Assembly: GCA_938010435.1 (NCBI GenBank)
Contig: CALLUS010000025.1
Coordinates: 50,331-114,330, forward strand
DNA length: 64,000 bases
Reading direction: 5' to 3'
Source of the DNA: an uncultured Rhizobiaceae group bacterium
GTDB lineage: Bacteria; Pseudomonadota; Alphaproteobacteria; Rhizobiales; Rhizobiaceae
Numbering within the stretch: the stretch's first letter is position 1; every line of letters begins with the position of its first letter. This document shows, piece by piece, positions 63,938 through 64,000 of this stretch. The translations under genes and the position numbers were made by a program. The notes below the pieces were generated by a model. It was not told the origin of the DNA. It was given only the letters and a program-made list of their open reading frames with translations, and made no database searches.

Positions 63938-64000
63938 ATGAAGGGGTTTATCGAGGGTATTGGTCGCGATCAGGTTACGTTGCTGCCCGATTGTCTTGAT
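63938..64000 (+). CDS. IS1182-family transposase, first 21 codons (runs off the right edge)
   Basis: ATG at 63938 preceded by GAGGG at 9 nt. The translation starts MKGFIEGIGRDQVTLLPDC, close to the standard N terminus of IS1182-type (DUF772) transposases, MKxFIEGxDRxQxTLLPE. Only the first codons are present, so integrity cannot be judged. Confidence 0.7.
   Translation, partial: MKGFIEGIGRDQVTLLPDCLD

Noticed and set aside
1..64000. CRISPR arrays, tRNA or rRNA genes, prophage
   Set aside because: None seen by eye: no regularly spaced direct repeats, no cloverleaf with conserved T-arm, and no phage structural genes. A covariance-model scan was not possible.

Overview
The window looks like chromosomal DNA of an alphaproteobacterium of the Hyphomicrobiales (Rhizobiales) type, with roughly balanced base composition and short gene spacing. 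The evidence is gene content and order: nadA-nadB-nadC, dapA/smpB, rpoZ-rsh-DUF2062-acpS, lepB-rnc-era-recO, the moxR-DUF58-BatA/DUF4159-vWA block beside DUF1285-nudix-cca, an ATP-independent leucine-rich leader in front of leuA, and CtrA-type TTAA-N7-TTAA boxes. A marine relative such as Ahrensia is possible, but this is a guess. I saw no rRNA, tRNA or CRISPR array.

Layout. 0-3.5 kb: NAD de novo operon (minus strand) with a perfect 19-bp palindrome in front of nadA. 3.5-6.2 kb: a 2-keto-4-pentenoate hydratase-like gene divergent from an MFS transporter, then a PaaI thioesterase. 6.2-10.7 kb: recO, era, rnc, lepB, family 5 uracil-DNA glycosylase and a NYN-domain protein, all on the minus strand. 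11.2-12.6 kb: an isolated trypsin-like protease. 12.8-16.9 kb: rpoZ, the (p)ppGpp synthetase/hydrolase rsh, DUF2062 and acpS (plus strand). 16.9-18.7 kb: GNAT, smpB, dapA (minus). 19-22.6 kb: soluble lytic transglycosylase, an alpha/beta hydrolase lacking its nucleophile, and a HpaR-like MarR regulator. 22.6-28.5 kb: two related ABC exporters flanking a class D beta-lactamase and a GNAT enzyme, plus an unannotated 35-codon gene. 28.6-32.6 kb: GNAT, hemF, cca, CoA pyrophosphatase, DUF1285. 32.8-39.6 kb: the tightly overlapping moxR/DUF58/BatA/vWA operon.

39.6-49.4 kb: GNAT, two xi-class glutathione transferases, a Nudix hydrolase, a metallophosphoesterase, a tail-anchored protein, a porin, a truncated globin with a SAP-like C terminus, an alpha/beta hydrolase and leuA with a leucine-rich leader peptide. 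49.8-50.0 kb: a 29-aa membrane peptide preceded by a CtrA box. 50.2-57.9 kb: a lipid or steroid-like catabolic neighbourhood (FadD, a bile-acid:sodium-symporter-type carrier, a KstD-like flavoprotein, an OruR-type AraC regulator, an IHF-beta paralogue and a second acyl-CoA ligase). 58.1-59.0 kb: an exported protein with eight PA-x-Y repeats and a peptidoglycan-binding domain, also behind a CtrA box.

59.2-64.0 kb is a decaying accessory zone. It holds a dead IS30-family element, a DUF1963 gene broken twice (a G7 tract frameshift and an IS3-family insertion with a 4-bp ATGG duplication), and the first codons of an IS1182-family transposase. The IS3 element itself carries two related 38- and 40-bp palindromic insertions, one in orfA and one in orfB. 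These look like a small mobile palindromic element and are the most unusual item in the window.
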